From Adiantum capillus-veneris (Eukaryota > Streptophyta > Polypodiopsida > Polypodiales > Pteridaceae), in NCBI GenBank assembly GCA_014529385.2, contig CM043945.1:152991741-153055740 (forward strand): a stretch of 64,000 bases of DNA, written 5' to 3'. This document shows, one piece after another, positions 10,321 through 22,358 of this stretch. The notes beneath the pieces are model-generated. The model was not told the origin of the DNA. It saw only the letters and a list, made by a program, of their open reading frames with translations, and did not search any database. Each line of letters starts with the position of its first letter. Within the stretch, counting starts at the first letter, position 1. Position numbers and translations under genes: made by a program.

Positions 10321-13157
10321 CCAAGAGGAGGAAACTCACCCCACAAAGGATCTCCTCTATGTCATGCTTGGGGAAAGGTAAGAGAACATGCTCCTTTTAT
10401 TATCTTTGACCCTGGTTCTACTCACAATTTCATATCCACAGAGTTGGCCACCAAGCTAGGCATACAAGCTTACGAGATGGGAGATGTCCTACCCGCAGAT
10501 GGTTCTTTCAAGGGGCAAGAAGCTTTAGTCACTCCCTTAATCGGGAAATTGAGGCTCCATGTCCAAAGCTATGTGGACAGAGAGGACTTGTTTATCTCTC
10601 CTCTCAAGCACGAGGATGTAATCCTAGGGGCACCATGGTTTGATCGCATGGCTGCCAATGCTAAATTCACTGAAAGAAGAATCTACTTTAGGTTCAAGGA
10701 AAAATATATATACATAGATGCTAAGGAAATGGGTAACACCATACCCATTGTACATACGCAAGCTTTCAATAAGTCAATAAAGAGCTCTATTTATGTATAC
10801 ATGATTTTTGTTAAAGATTCTCAAAATGAACCTTATTCTTTAGCAAAAGAAAATATAAACAATCACAAGGAATTTTCTAAAGGGGTTTCAAGATGTCTTT
10901 ATTGATGACATCCCTTGTGAACTACCTCCTAAACGAGGCAATGATGACCATGCAATTGAACCTCTTCTAGGAAGTTCACCGCCTAATAAAACTCCTTATA
11001 GAGTTTCTCAAGCTCAACAAGAGGAGATTATGCGGCAAGTGTATGAGCTAGTTGAAAAGGGCATGGTTAGGCCTAGTTCATTTCCATTTTGCTCACCTGT
11101 GCTATTAGTGCAAAAGAAAGACATCACATATCGTATGTGTGTCGACTATAGCACTAAATAGGATCACTATCAAGAATAGGTTTCCCGTTCCAGAGGTAGA
11201 AGACCTATTTGATAAGCAACAAGTGTCTACCTATTTCAGTAGGATTGACCTAAAAAGTGGCTATCATCAAATAAGGATAGTTGATCAAGACATTGTAAAG
11301 ACCGCATTTTGCACTACGTTTGGTCTTTACGAATATATTGTCATGCGTTTTGGCTTGACCAGTGCACCAGCCACATTCAACCGCTTGATGGAGAAGCTAT
11401 TCAGGCCTCACCGAACGTTTACTAGACTGTTCTTTGATGATATTATCATCTACTCTGATTCACTAGATGAACACAAGCAAAACCTCCAAGTAATATTTCA
11501 AGTTCTAAGAGAGAATAAACTTTATGTTAACCAAAAGAAAAGTGAATTTTTCTTACAAGAGATTCGGTATTTAGGTCACATTATCTCTCAAGATAGCATC
11601 CAAATGGATCCATCAAAGTTAGAGGTAATAAAAGGATGGCCTAAACCAAAGAATCTTCATGAACTAAGAAGCTTTATAGGTATGTGTGCATACTATAGAT
11701 GCTTCATAGAAAAGTTCTCACAAATTGCAGGACCATTACATGATCTAATAAAGAAAAACGTTAGGTATACATGGTCTGCCAAGGTCCGAACAATGCTTTC
11801 AAAAATCTTAAAGAAAAGCTTATCTCTCAACTTGTGCTTACACTACCGGATCTCTCAAAGCCATTTGAGGTCCAATGTGATGCTTGTGGTGATTGCCTTG
11901 GAGCTGTTTTGCTCCAAGAAGGGCACGCCATAGCCTATGAAAGTCGAAGGCTCGACCCTGTTGAGCAAGCTCTAGGAATATATGAAAAACCGCTCCTCGT
12001 AGTTCTACATGCCTTAAGACTCATGGAAGCACTTTTTATTCGGGACTCCTTTCACTCTGCGAACGGATCACCAAAGTCTTAAGTACTTCATGACGCAGAC
12101 TAAGATCTCCGACAAATAAATGAGGTGGGAAAATTTCCTTTCGCAATTTCATTTTCATATTGCTCACATTAGTGGCAAGCATAATCAAGTAACCGAAGCA
12201 CTCTCAAGACGGCCGAGAGTGAATGCGGTTTCCATAGCAACTCACAATGATCTATCTTCTATGATAGATGAGTATGCTATTGATCCCAATTTTAGAGATG
12301 TGATTTCAGCCCTTACATTAGAAACCATTTACTTTACAAGATGGTCATCTTCTCTATGGAAATAGACTATACGTTACTAACTCACTATGTAAGAAAGTAA
12401 TGTATGAATCTCATGCTCCTCCTTATGCGAGGCATAGAGGGATTTCGTCTACCCTAAAAGGGATTGAAACATATTTCTATTGGCCTACCATAAAAGCAAA
12501 CATACAAGAGTATGTTTCTAAATGTGTGGTATGCCAAAAGACGAAGTTTGATAGAGGGAAGCAACCTGGATTTCTTCAACCTTTTCCAATCACTTATTCA
12601 CCATGGAAGAGCATATCCAAGGATTTTATCTTTGGATTACTTAAGTCTATCCATGAAAATACGAGAATATGGACGATAGTAGACAGGTTCAGTAAACAAG
12701 CTCATTTTATACCTGTCAAAAAGACTATCAAACCCATCAAGTGGCAATCCTCTTCATTTCACAAATCTTCAAGTACCATGGCTTGCCAATGTCTATAGTG
12801 TCGGATAGAGATCCTAGAATGACCAGTAATTTATGGAAGGGTCTCTTTGAGAATTTAGGGACAAAGCTAAACTTCTCTTCGGTCTATCACCCACAAACGG
12901 ATGGCCATAGCTAGCCTAACAGTTCTTGATCTACCAAAAGCCTATGTAACGGAACTAGATCAAAGATCCCAATGTGAGAAGTACTTACCTTTAGTGGAGT
13001 ATGCCTACAATAACACTGTACATACTTCCACGGGAAAAGCACCTTTTTAGGTAATTGAGGGAAGATAAAAAAGTCCCCTGCTACTTAAGGTACACGGGAA
13101 GATCTTCACTGCAGATGAGTATAGCCAAGACCTACAAGAATCTTTCCAAAAGATTAA

Positions 13158-13756
13158 CACTAGACTTGTAATGAGCCACAAAACTGGCTGAAGCCACAAA
13201 GATGGCTCACATCAGGATTCTAGTAAATGAAACATAACTTTTGTATATGACATCAAAATTTCATGAAACTTCTTTATTATGGGTTCAAGATATAAAAAAG
13301 GTTTCTAAATACACAATTTACATGAAAAGCTCAAAAATAAAAAAAAGTACTTTTCTAAAACTAGTAAAATTTACGTAAAACTGCACTTCAATACTTAACT
13401 TGGAGAAGTAAAAAATATCGGCAGTCTTTGTATATGGGTTAAAAAGCTTGATTCATCTATCATATACATATTGAGGGTTTTTTCAAAGAAGTTTGGGACC
13501 TGCTTAACAATGATTTGATTTATTTTCAAAACAAAATAGAAATTTTTTGTTCATCCGCACTAGTTGTAGAAGATGGCAATGGAAAGACACCTTTAGACCT
13601 TTATTTAGCTATGTACTAATTTTTATCAACTCATATTGAGTGTTGGTCATAATTTCCTGAAACCATTTTCTATGTAGATAGCTAACATAGTGTCGATATT
13701 TTTTTAAACAAAAGTCTCAAAAAGCCATAAAAGTGGCTGGTTTTTTACAGGACTAG
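13158..13756. mobile_element. Unknown 599-bp AT-rich insertion with imperfect inverted ends
   Basis: Elements A and C lack this sequence: in C the text runs GATTAA-GGATGCTATC uninterrupted. The left end reads CACTAGACTTGTAA; the reverse complement of the right end reads CTAGTCCTGTAA, an imperfect terminal inverted repeat. Near the ends are three small hairpins of the form AGCCA-N6-TGGCT (two at about 13174-13207, one at about 13724-13740). No coding potential. CACTA-like ends suggest a non-autonomous DNA transposon, but no clear target duplication could be fixed. Confidence 0.6.
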
Positions 13757-13931
13757 GGATGCTATCTCTATCTCACAGCAAAGGCAAAAGGCTGCTGCTC
13801 CTAGGCACAGAAGAGATCAAGCCTTTAAAGAAAATGATTGGGTCTTACTAAAATTTCCCAAGGCTCGATTAAGGCACACGACGGGCAAGAATCCTACGGG
13901 ACACCAAAAGTACAATGCTAAGTTAGCAAAA

Positions 13932-14114
13932 AGGTACTGTGGTCCCTTCCAGATTCTTAGACCAATCAATGAGATGACATACCAACAAGTTGCCCAGCCA
14001 TTGGCTCATACACAATGCTAAAGGTACTGTGGTCCCTTCTAGATTCTTAGACTAATCAATGAGATGACATACCAACTCAAGTTGCCTAGCCAGTGGCTCA
14101 TACACAATGCTTTC
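13932..14114 (+). repeat. Tandem duplication of about 90 bp in element B pol
   Basis: AGGTACTGTGGTCCCTTC starts at 13932 and again at 14022. The same downstream text follows each (CCAATCAATGAGATGAC in the first, one base different in the second, then TTGCC and GGCTCATACACAATGCT). Element C has a single copy. Confidence 0.9.
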
Positions 14115-14702
14115 CATGTGAGCCTACTAAAGCCTTACAAAGGAGAGCCATCTTAAGAACCAACTATTGAAGACCCACCGGAGATTGAGGACCAAGAAGA
14201 GGTGCTGCAGCCCGAGTCCATTCTCCGACATGAAGACGAGGTACTAAGAGGCGGTAAGACTATCCAACAATATCTTATTAAGTTTAAGAATTATCCTTTT
14301 GAAGATGCTACATGGATGCAAGGCATAAACCTTGTCAATGCTTACAATGCTACCCTAGAGTAAGCAAATGTAAAAATGTTTAAAATGAATAAAGGTTTTA
14401 TCTTATAAGACTCTCTTTTTCTTTATTGTGCACAAAAATGAAGTAGTATGCATGCTTAGATCAAGTTTGCGGAGACGACGTCTCCCAAACACCGAGTAGG
14501 GCTTGTCACTCTACTATAAAGATTAATAGGACTAATGTGCAGACACGCTTGCGGCAACTTAAGCTCTCAAGCACCAAATGGACTAGTCATCCATTCTGGA
14601 ACGATGTCGTAGGGTAACATAAGGATCCTCTATCCGCTAGGAAAAAGGAGTAATGAATATGCTTTATCTTCTCTACTCCATAGTCGAGGACGACTATGAT
14701 TT

Positions 14703-14716
14703 CAAGAGAGAGGTAA
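14703..14716 (+). promoter_or_regulatory. Polypurine tract of element B
   Basis: CAAGAGAGAGGTAA immediately before the LTR start TGTCATAATAATC. Confidence 0.75.
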
Positions 14717-15088
14717 TGTCATAATAATCAATATCTAATTCTCCTAAATGATTTTCTCATGTTAAACTAATAATTTAATATGGGGAAGTACCAGGGGAGA
14801 AAAAGCTAGAATATTGGTTAAGCTAGCAAACCGGCCACAGTAGGGATCCAAAGGAGAGAAAATAGGGATCCAAAGGGGGGGGCCATCTGCAAAAGAGCTA
14901 TGTACACCAATGGGCTTAAAAGACCCTAAGGTTTAGCCCATTAAGACTTCTAAAATGCTAAGGTTCCAAAATTCAAAGGTTGTGTCCAAAGGTCAAACAT
15001 TAGGGAAATTGGATGCTTTGTGTGTGCCCCAAAAGTCTTCATCCATCCCTACGGAGGGAGCGAGCCTTGCAAGTAGGGGATGAGAGAG

Positions 15089-15168
<80 letters not shown>

Positions 15169-16340
15169 TCACAAGCCTCCTTTACACAAAGGGAATGAGA
15201 GACACATGTCAGATCCCTAGCCCAGATGCCCACAAGGTGTACTCAAATCCTATTGGATGGCCATGGAGGTGGACCAATGAGAATTAGGCTAGAGTAAATC
15301 TAGTTTAATTAATTTAAAAACACTCAAGAAAAGAACCAATAAGAATTAAGCTCTCTAGAAGACTATTGGATAGTCTCCCAAGGGGTGCAATGAGCATTCA
15401 ACAACCCAATGGATTGCTTGATTCCTATTGACCAGGAGACAAAGGGGTCCAGTGAGAGCTTAGTTGCATTAATTAATTACCTAAAGCTCTCACGAAAAGG
15501 AAAACGGAGACACATGTCAGAAGACTATCACTTATGCTCCTGAAATCCTATTGGCTAAGCCTGGAGAGGTCCAATGGGGTGTTAGCAAGAGGAAATAGCA
15601 TGAGGGGTCGACCAAGAGAGAGAAGGGGCTGATTTTCTCAAGTAATTATTCCACACACACTCACACAAGCTCATGTGTGAAGCAAGAAGACTCTTTCTCT
15701 CCTTCTCAAGCTTTAATGCAAAGCTTATCACCTACTCCAAGCTTATGAGAAGGGAGGCCTACACCAACATTTCTTGGCTTTGTGATGCAAATCCAACCAA
15801 GAGCCAAGCTTCAATGCATGCTCGTGATCTCCTCTACCATGCTATGCTAATATGAGTGATTATGTGAGGAGATGTACATCTTTCTCGTAAGACTACTCCT
15901 TCTTCCTCTCAATCTACTCTCATACCCCGCGAGCTCTCACCATCTTCGAAGGTGTGTGAGGTCTTGGGTCTGAGACCGTAAGGGAATTGATGTGACGTTT
16001 TATAACTGTTTTGCTTAGTGCTTGAAGCTTCCATCTTCATTGCAGTAGCTAGTACTGAAGGAACACAAAGAATTGTATTGTAAAATGTCTCTCTTGATGG
16101 GAGAAACGTATAATACAAAGCCTTTTGGAGCGGAGCCCCGGTCCTCAACTGTTGTCAATAGCTTAATTTCTCTCTCTTTTGGAAGTATTGTTCATGCTAT
16201 CTAACTAGGTGTTATGGTTTTTGTTGCTCTCTCTACCCAAGCACTCTTGTTATGCTCATTAGGAATCTATTCTAATGAAAAGCTCACTATGTTCATGCTA
16301 ATTTTCGCTACACACAAGTTACTAGGCCATTAAATGTTAT
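14717..16340 (+). repeat. 3' LTR of element B
   Basis: Starts TGTCATAATAATCAATATC exactly as in element C and ends AAATGTTA, with the terminal CA replaced at the join to flanking DNA. It carries a very long CA run at 15091-15164. It includes the same ATTAGGCCATTAAATGTTA end as the other LTRs. Confidence 0.88.
15091..15164. repeat. (AC)37 microsatellite in LTR of element B
   Basis: An uninterrupted run of about 74 bases, against 11 and 9 units in the two LTRs of element C. Confidence 0.95.
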
Positions 16341-16341
16341 A

Positions 16342-16552
16342 GAAACCAACACAAAACTTCCTAATCCTGTACTTGTTGAGCATGTCCTGCAATCAACACA
16401 TCAAGAACTCTTCGCATTTGTGTGAATGTAGCACCACTTTCTTGCATCCCCTTTGGACAACCAACAATCTCCCAGTCCATTAGAAGTGGACGTAGACAAG
16501 GGTAGCAAGCTACATGCTCTGGTAGCCAAATTGGAGAGCCTGCTGGCAGCTC
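16342..16552 (-). pseudogene. PPR-like gene fragment, right copy (flanks element B)
   Basis: Closely similar to 7480-7718 and starting directly after the LTR end. On the minus strand the segment following TGGACTGGGAGATTG gives LIAGHAQQVQD, resembling the LIAGYAQ-G turn of PPR repeats, with stops around it. The second copy lacks about 30 bases found in the left copy. Confidence 0.4.
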
Positions 16553-16879
16553 TTTATTTGGTGTCCGTTTGTGCTGTCCACGGTGTTTCGCTCGTCCAGA
16601 TCAGTCCAAAGATTGGCTACATCTGAATTTCTGCACCCCTTAACTTTACAAAACACCGCAAAAGGGTGTTAGAAATCAAGATAAACAGAAACAACTCTGA
16701 AATTCATGACCTGTTCCTCAGAGTCGAAGAGGAAAGCATCTTGGCTCGTCTTCTTGCACTCAAGAGATATCTATCGTCTCAGCTCTTGCACTGAAATTTC
16801 TGGACAGCAGGGTATTAGTTCGCTCGGAGGCTCGGGAGGAAGATTTCCCACAACAAAACAAAAGAGCAGCTAGTCTACT
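16553..16879. other. Unassigned intergenic DNA
   Basis: No clear coding frame, repeat structure or RNA gene seen. Confidence 0.4.
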
Positions 16880-17325
16880 TGTTTTCTTTCGTCTTTGGTC
16901 TTCAAGTGTATTCCGCGCAGAATTCTTTGAAACCCACAGTCTTCTCTATGTGGGGTTGGTGATCACTCTCAGAAGAAGAACGCGATGTAAGCACTTCTCC
17001 TTGGTGAGAGAGAGACAGTTCTCTTACCGCAATGAACGCAAAGGGCTGCACAACCAAAGGGATGTTCATTGAAGCGGCGGCCAGGCACTGATCAACCGCA
17101 CGGCTGAGAGATGCACGCCAGATTCGGCATACATATTGACCAAAGCACTGGCAAGCATGATACATTTCTCCAACAGCACAGACCTAGTTATCTAGCTATC
17201 TATGACAACATCTTGGATAAGGCCACAGGTCTTCAATTAGGTGATTGCATCTGGAGAAAGGCCTTCGTTTCGCATCTGATGAAAACAGCAGAAAGCTTAT
17301 GACCCAATCAATTGGAGAATCTCGT
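16880..17325 (-). pseudogene. Decayed PPR-protein gene fragment
   Basis: On the minus strand, in nearly one frame, one reads FCCFHQMRNEGLSPDAIT, a stop, LKTCGLIQDVV, a gap with stops, then IMLASALVNMYAESG. This order (F-x-x-M-x-x-EGLSPDA-T, L-K-C-G, then ALVNMYA-x-SG) is the hallmark of plant PLS-class PPR repeats, which act in organellar RNA editing or processing. At least three stops interrupt it, so it is a pseudogene or an old exon fragment. It is not linked to any element end I can see. Confidence 0.6.
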
Positions 17326-18327
17326 GAGCCGAGGGTCCTTCTTCGGCTCCTTGAGCTCACAAATGACCACTTGGCATCAGCAAATAATTTAAAAAACTCA
17401 TAACGAACAGCAGTGCAACCAAATAAAGCAGCACAAGCAAATTTATATAAACAGCGCGTTGATTTTTTTTTTTAAATTTTTTTCTCCTCGCTGCTCGTCT
17501 TCTTCTTTGCAAGCAGCACCAAGTAACCGCGAGAGCTTTCCTCGGCAGCAAACCTGCTTGCTCTTGCTCCTTTCACTCTCTGCTCCCTTCACTGCAACCC
17601 GTCGTCTTTACTTGTTTGGCTCTTTGAGCCCACAAATGGTCATGTGTCTGAGGATTTTACAAGCGCGAAAAGCTGATGCAGGGGCAGAATATCTTGTAAG
17701 CATCATTGATTTCGGGTCCACAGGGCAGCTTAATCCGCTGATAAATATAGGGAAGAAACTCGCTACAGTGGCAAGAAAGGCTGGGCTATCTTCACCGGAT
17801 GTGCAATGATTTGGTTGGCATGTAATTATATGCTCCAGAAATTGGGAAGGTTGCAGGCAAAACCCTGAGTATATATTTACCTGAGGGAAACTCTTCAAGC
17901 GTACAAAACCCCAGTATGCGATGCAAGATCGAGAGAGAAGGGATTCCCTTTGTGCTGTCTGCGATGTTTTGCTCGTAAGAAACACGAAAGCAAGAAGACA
18001 AAGAAAAAAGAGAAGGAGAGGGTGTGCTGTGCAGGCCAGCTACATAGGATGCATTAGAGTACGGACCAACTAAACAACCAACAACCAGCCGCAAAACATC
18101 TCTCTCTCTCTCTCTCATCTGTCACACACACACACTCACACAATTCAAACCTGCTGAAATCCCACTAGAGATTGAAAGCCCACTAGAGATGGATGTTTCC
18201 AAACATGCCATATTCTTTCATCCTCAACACGCCAACCGATTTGTTTAACTTTTTCCTTGAAAGTTAGAAAGATACATGAAAACCACACACACACACATTT
18301 GTAAACAAGTCAAGTTAAAATACTCAC
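17326..18327. other. Unassigned intergenic DNA
   Basis: A phrase of about 30 bases around GAGCTCACAAATGACCA (17341-17370) recurs diverged at 17617-17646. A plus-strand ORF at 17636-17809 is unrecognised. No element or RNA gene seen; a short TC run lies at 18100-18116. Confidence 0.4.
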
Positions 18328-18740
18328 CTTGACCACGTCTACAAAGATACAATGATCACGAGCAGTCCTCAAAACGATCTCCTCATCTTTTGTCAGTTCC
18401 TGCGCAATGTAATATTGTTTTTGAATCTCCTTTCTGCAATCTTTGGCTTTTTTGGCTTCGTATATTGGAAGACCGGCTCTATGGAGATGCTCTACTTTTG
18501 TTTTGAGCTTTCTGACAGCGCCGTCAGCTGCACATCCATATTGTCACCTTTCTCCGCCGAAGGAATCACTGACATTCGCAACCCAAGCAAGACATTCAGG
18601 CCAAATAGTCCTTACTGCCAACATGTGTTCGTACTCATCTCCATGCTCTCATCGAAAATCCAAACCTTTTACCATTAGAAGGTTTAAACGGAATTTCACC
18701 CAAGTGAAACTTAGTGAAGTCATCACCAATCACATTGCCT
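18328..18740 (-). pseudogene. Exon-like coding fragment of unknown function with a splice-donor-like end
   Basis: Minus strand. One frame carries VKGLDF, a stop, then AVRTIWPECLAWVANVSD, a second stop, then a 71-codon open stretch including LHRAGLPIYEAKKAKD and QELTKDEEIVLRTARD. It ends at AAG followed by GTGAGT, a consensus plant 5' splice site (donor GT at 18326-18327 on the minus strand). Both stops are TGA, possible CGA decay. Upstream (right) another frame gives GDDFTKFHLGEIPFKPSNG, which also looks coding. I do not recognise the protein. It may be a decayed host gene exon. Confidence 0.35.
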
Positions 18741-18765
18741 GACCTCAAATAGACCATTCTCTGCA

Positions 18766-18768
<3 letters not shown>

Positions 18769-18810
<42 letters not shown>
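18769..18810. repeat. (TC)n microsatellite
   Basis: About 21 TC units, followed by an interrupted TC-rich tail. Confidence 0.95.
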
Positions 18811-18813
<3 letters not shown>

Positions 18814-19389
18814 ATTCGTTTTCTTTCTCTCTCTCTATTCGTTTCTCAAAGCGGTATGTATTCAAGCTGCTGGCGGATCAAACGAAAATATATAGGAAGA
18901 CGTAGCGATGCACGATGGCAGAAGACGACGTGCGAACCACGTGTGGCAAGCGGATATACGTACAGGAAGAGATGCCGGCAGTGGCAAGTGCACGATGGCG
19001 CAGAAGACAATTTTTTTTTGGCCTGCTTTAGGCCTGTTTATTTTATTTTATGTTTTGCTTGACTTTTCATTTTGAAGGTCTTACTTACACATACTGGATA
19101 GGAATACAATATTTTTTCAAACTCTTTGTAATTCTTTTTAAGGTTAGCCTTTTCCTGGCCTTTTCTTGAAAGTGTAAAACTCCCTAAATATGTCCTCCTA
19201 ATTTTGGGAAGCACCTGAATTACCTGGAATCTCGGTGGATGCTTTGGTGGTTCAAGGAAAAAAATGAAAAGTAAGTCGGAAGTGACGGGGACGTGCAGAG
19301 GACTCGGGAGGGAGAGGGAGTTTTAACATCGTAGGAAACGATCCCAAGAGACCTTAGAGATCTAGCTGCAGAGAAGAAAGGTGTCGCGT

Positions 19390-19390
19390 G

Positions 19391-19438
<48 letters not shown>
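19390..19438. repeat. Compound (TC)n(AC)n microsatellite
   Basis: TC units at 19390-19410 pass directly into AC units at 19411-19438. Confidence 0.95.
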
Positions 19439-19447
<9 letters not shown>

Positions 19448-19484
19448 CGCTTAGTGTCGCGACCATCCAACGAGGTGCTCCCTT

Positions 19485-19804
19485 TTTTCTCTTTCTAGAA
19501 TCGCTGAGGATGGGCTGCTCGAATGAGGAGCCGCAAGGGATGGCCAGCCGAGCATAGAGGGCTTGATCATTGCTGAAGGTGAGCATGGGAAGGTGTTAGC
19601 AAAAGCGCAAGACAGTGGAGGGACAACTAGGCGAGCGTAGAATTTTTCTCTTTTCTAGCATCGCTCATGATGGGCTGCTCGAATGAGGAGGCGCAAGGGA
19701 TGGCCAGCCGAGCACATAGGGCTTGAGCATCGCTGCAGGTGAGCATGGGAAGATGTTAGCAGGAGCGCATGACATTGGAGGCAGAACTAGGTGAGTAGGG
19801 GGGC
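19485..19804 (+). repeat. Two-copy tandem repeat of 160 bp
   Basis: The phrase GATGGGCTGCTCGAATGAGG occurs at about 19509 and 19669, and GGATGGCCAGCCGAGCA follows in both. The two units differ by scattered substitutions and small indels. Confidence 0.85.
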
Positions 19805-20760
19805 ATCCAAAGGCACTATGGGTGGGGTGAGAGTGGTGTGAAGGTGGTGTGCGACAATGACGGGAGCGAGGATGCTTGTGTGTGTGCTTCCGTAGACGAG
19901 TTGAGAGCACGGAGCAATGGCGGATGCTAGTGAACCTGCAGGGAGAGTTGGATACGCTCATCTCCAGGCGAGGGTCATGAGCAACATATATAAGAGAGAG
20001 AGAGATGAAGGAGGGCCACCGATGAACAAAGAACGCGGGCTTGCTTCTGTAGAGAAGCAGGACTGGAGGCGGAGGACCAAGCAGCGCGCAATCGAGAGAT
20101 GTGAAGAAGGTACATACAACGATGGCTAGTGGCTAGTAGGACAAGCTATGGGAACAACCGTTTCGGTTGTGTGAAGCTTAAAAAAGTTTAGACAGAGGGA
20201 ATCTTCATGACAAATTAATGAATAAATGTCAAAGTCGACCAAGTGTAAAACTCCCTAGAAGGACATTGCAACCTTCTAATTTTAGAACTTATGCTAATAA
20301 TGTGAGCCTTTCAGCAAGGCCCTTGATAACACATATGACGTTTGTGATTATATTGAACAATACAATTCTAGATTAAACAATACAATACAATATTGTATAT
20401 TGAACAATACAATTCTAGATTAAACCACAACAAAAAATAACATGTGATTGTTGATACTCATCCATATCTGCTCAACCATAACAAAAGATTTCGTCGTTGG
20501 GTGATAGCTCATCCTCAAGGTTGAGGTAAATACACACACATATATTCACACACACATACAAATGTACATACACGTGCATACCACACCCACCCACATACAC
20601 ATGCATTAACATAAATAAAGTGAAGGGTCATGTTGACTTTCTCAAACCCATACGAAGCTCTTCATCAAAAGGATTTTTTACAAGGTAAACTATCAAAAAA
20701 AAAGAAAAAGAAAATTTAATATTTCACGTCAATTTCTTTCCCTCACTAACGCATGAAGAA

Positions 20761-21037
20761 GGTCATAGGAGAGTGGTAGAGAAAACGCACAAACCTCTTA
20801 CGATCCAACTGTCACCATCACATTAGCTTTCATTGTTAGGTCATAGGAGAGTGGTAGAGAAAATGTGCAAACCACTCACCATCCAATAGGAGAGTGGTAG
20901 AGAAAACGTGCAAACCTCTCACCATCCAATTGTCACCATCACATTAAGTTTCATTGTTAGGTCATAGAAGAATGGTAGAGAAAACGTGCAAACCTATCAC
21001 CATCCAATTGTCACCATTACATTAACTTTCATTGTTG
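20761..21037 (+). repeat. Imperfect tandem repeat, unit about 78 bp, four copies
   Basis: The phrase AGAGTGGTAGAGAAAA (one mismatch in the last copy) starts units near 20768, 20846, 20891 and 20967. Three units are near full length; the second is cut to about 48 bases. Each full unit ends TTTCATTGTT. Confidence 0.85.
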
Positions 21038-21887
21038 ACATTTCAAACAAAACTTACTCCATATAATTTTAATAGTTGATTGTTCACATTATGGCTTGCT
21101 TAATAAAATATGAAGATATTTTATTTGAATTGTTGATACACAATGTTAAATGCTATTTGACATATATATATATATATATATATGAATATGAGAAAGAACC
21201 TTACAAATGTGTTAGCAATCATAACCCTTTAAGTTTTCTTTGTAATAAAGCTTTATTATACTCATTTGAAGATTTTCATTACGAAAGTGAGCGATTGTGT
21301 GTGTGTGTGTGTGTGCATGCGCACACGTCCTTCTCTCTCTCTATCATCTTCACAATTTAATGCATGAAAAATGGCCACTGATCTATCTCTCCAGTACTCT
21401 ATGTTCAGGAAAAACCATTTTTCTAAACATACAGAAGTCCTTTTTTTAAATTTTTCAAGAGGAAATTTTAAAAAATTACTTTTTTTTAGCACTATTTTTC
21501 TCTATTTTGGGTCAAAATTTCTCTTTTTGCACTTTCTTTCAATCGAAAATGACACGATATTAAAGTCAGACACATTTTTTCGAACACTGCTCTAGCTATA
21601 ACCTCTCTCTCTCTCTCTCTCTCCATCCATTAATATATCAGACGTGTTCTAATAATCATTCAGTTTATTACAACAAAAAATGTTGCCTTCTTGAAGCCAT
21701 GTTTTCACATCTTCACCTTGTTTTCTTAAAGTCATATAAATTTAAAATAATAAAATGAAAATGAGGTCAAGTAATGTAAAGCCATGAAATGAAAAGACTT
21801 TAAATATTAGACTTCAATGTTTTGTAGAAAAGATGACTGCAATAAGAATAGAAAAATTGGGTTTATAATCACATGTAATTTTTATTG

Positions 21888-21933
<46 letters not shown>

Positions 21934-22358
21934 AGAATTAAACAAATTAAAATTAGCAAGCTTTATGGATCCATAAGACAAAAAATTTATAACACAATTA
22001 ATATAACTCTTTGTTAATCTTTGTTGAGTTAATATAACTTTTTCACTCACAATTGTGAATAAGTCAAAAGGAAAAAAAGACAAAGATTTGAAATACTACT
22101 TAATATACTTTAATCATGTGTTGATTATTAAGTTCTTTAAGTGTTCTATTGTAAATCAACTTATGCGTTATTTTGGATTGACTGCTATAAAGAAAGAACC
22201 TTTTTAAGCCTGTCGCAACAGAAGTAGACTCCCCCTCCCATTCCACTCTACCTATCCACTTCTTTTGAAGAAGCTCCTTCCTTGAAAACTCGCTCCACTA
22301 TCCATCTCCATTGCACTACCGAAATATAATTTTGATATTCTTAGGAAAATTCCTTAAC
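21038..22358. other. AT-rich intergenic DNA with microsatellites
   Basis: Holds a TA run (21162-21183), a TG run (21297-21314), a TC run (21604-21623) and a GA run (21892-21929). No supported gene. Confidence 0.5.
21892..21929. repeat. (GA)n microsatellite
   Basis: About 19 GA units. Confidence 0.95.

Larger units (their letters stand above)
10321..14363 (+). pseudogene. pol: pol of element B: protease, RT, RNase H, integrase, chromodomain, broken
   Basis: Protease reads FDPGSTHNFIS near 10409. RT is nearly complete in 11139-11760: IDLKSGYHQ near 11247 and FFDDIIIYS near 11430 keep both catalytic blocks. RNase H runs from about 11870 to 12230 with frameshifts near 11800 and 12050. Integrase (12400-13150) keeps CVVCQ but has lost the catalytic Glu through a small deletion in the GQSE block near 12907. 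A 599-bp insertion splits it at 13158. The chromodomain near 14220-14340 ends at TAA 14361. A roughly 90-bp tandem duplication lies at 13932-14114. Confidence 0.82.
7719..16340 (+). mobile_element. Element B: chromovirus copy with truncated 5' LTR
   Basis: Order: partial 5' LTR (7719-8395), tRNA-iMet primer site (8397), leader, gag-pol (8814-14363), purine tract (14703-14716), 3' LTR (14717-16340). The left LTR lacks roughly its first 900 bases. Much closer to element C than A is, but with many stops and frameshifts and a 599-bp insertion at 13158. No simple 5-bp target duplication is visible because the left end is missing; instead a sequence of about 210-240 bases is repeated on both flanks. 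Confidence 0.85.
18741..20760. other. Intergenic DNA with microsatellites and tandem repeats
   Basis: Contains a TC run (18769-18810), a TC/AC compound run (19390-19438), a two-copy 160-bp tandem repeat (19485-19804), and a short direct repeat of AACAATACAATTCTAGATTAAA at about 20356-20424. No supported gene. Confidence 0.55.

Noticed and set aside
20340-20430. A repeated AACAATACAATTCTAGATTAAA as the end of a transposon
   Set aside because: The copies are direct, short and AT-rich, without inverted ends or a target duplication. It is probably a small local duplication.
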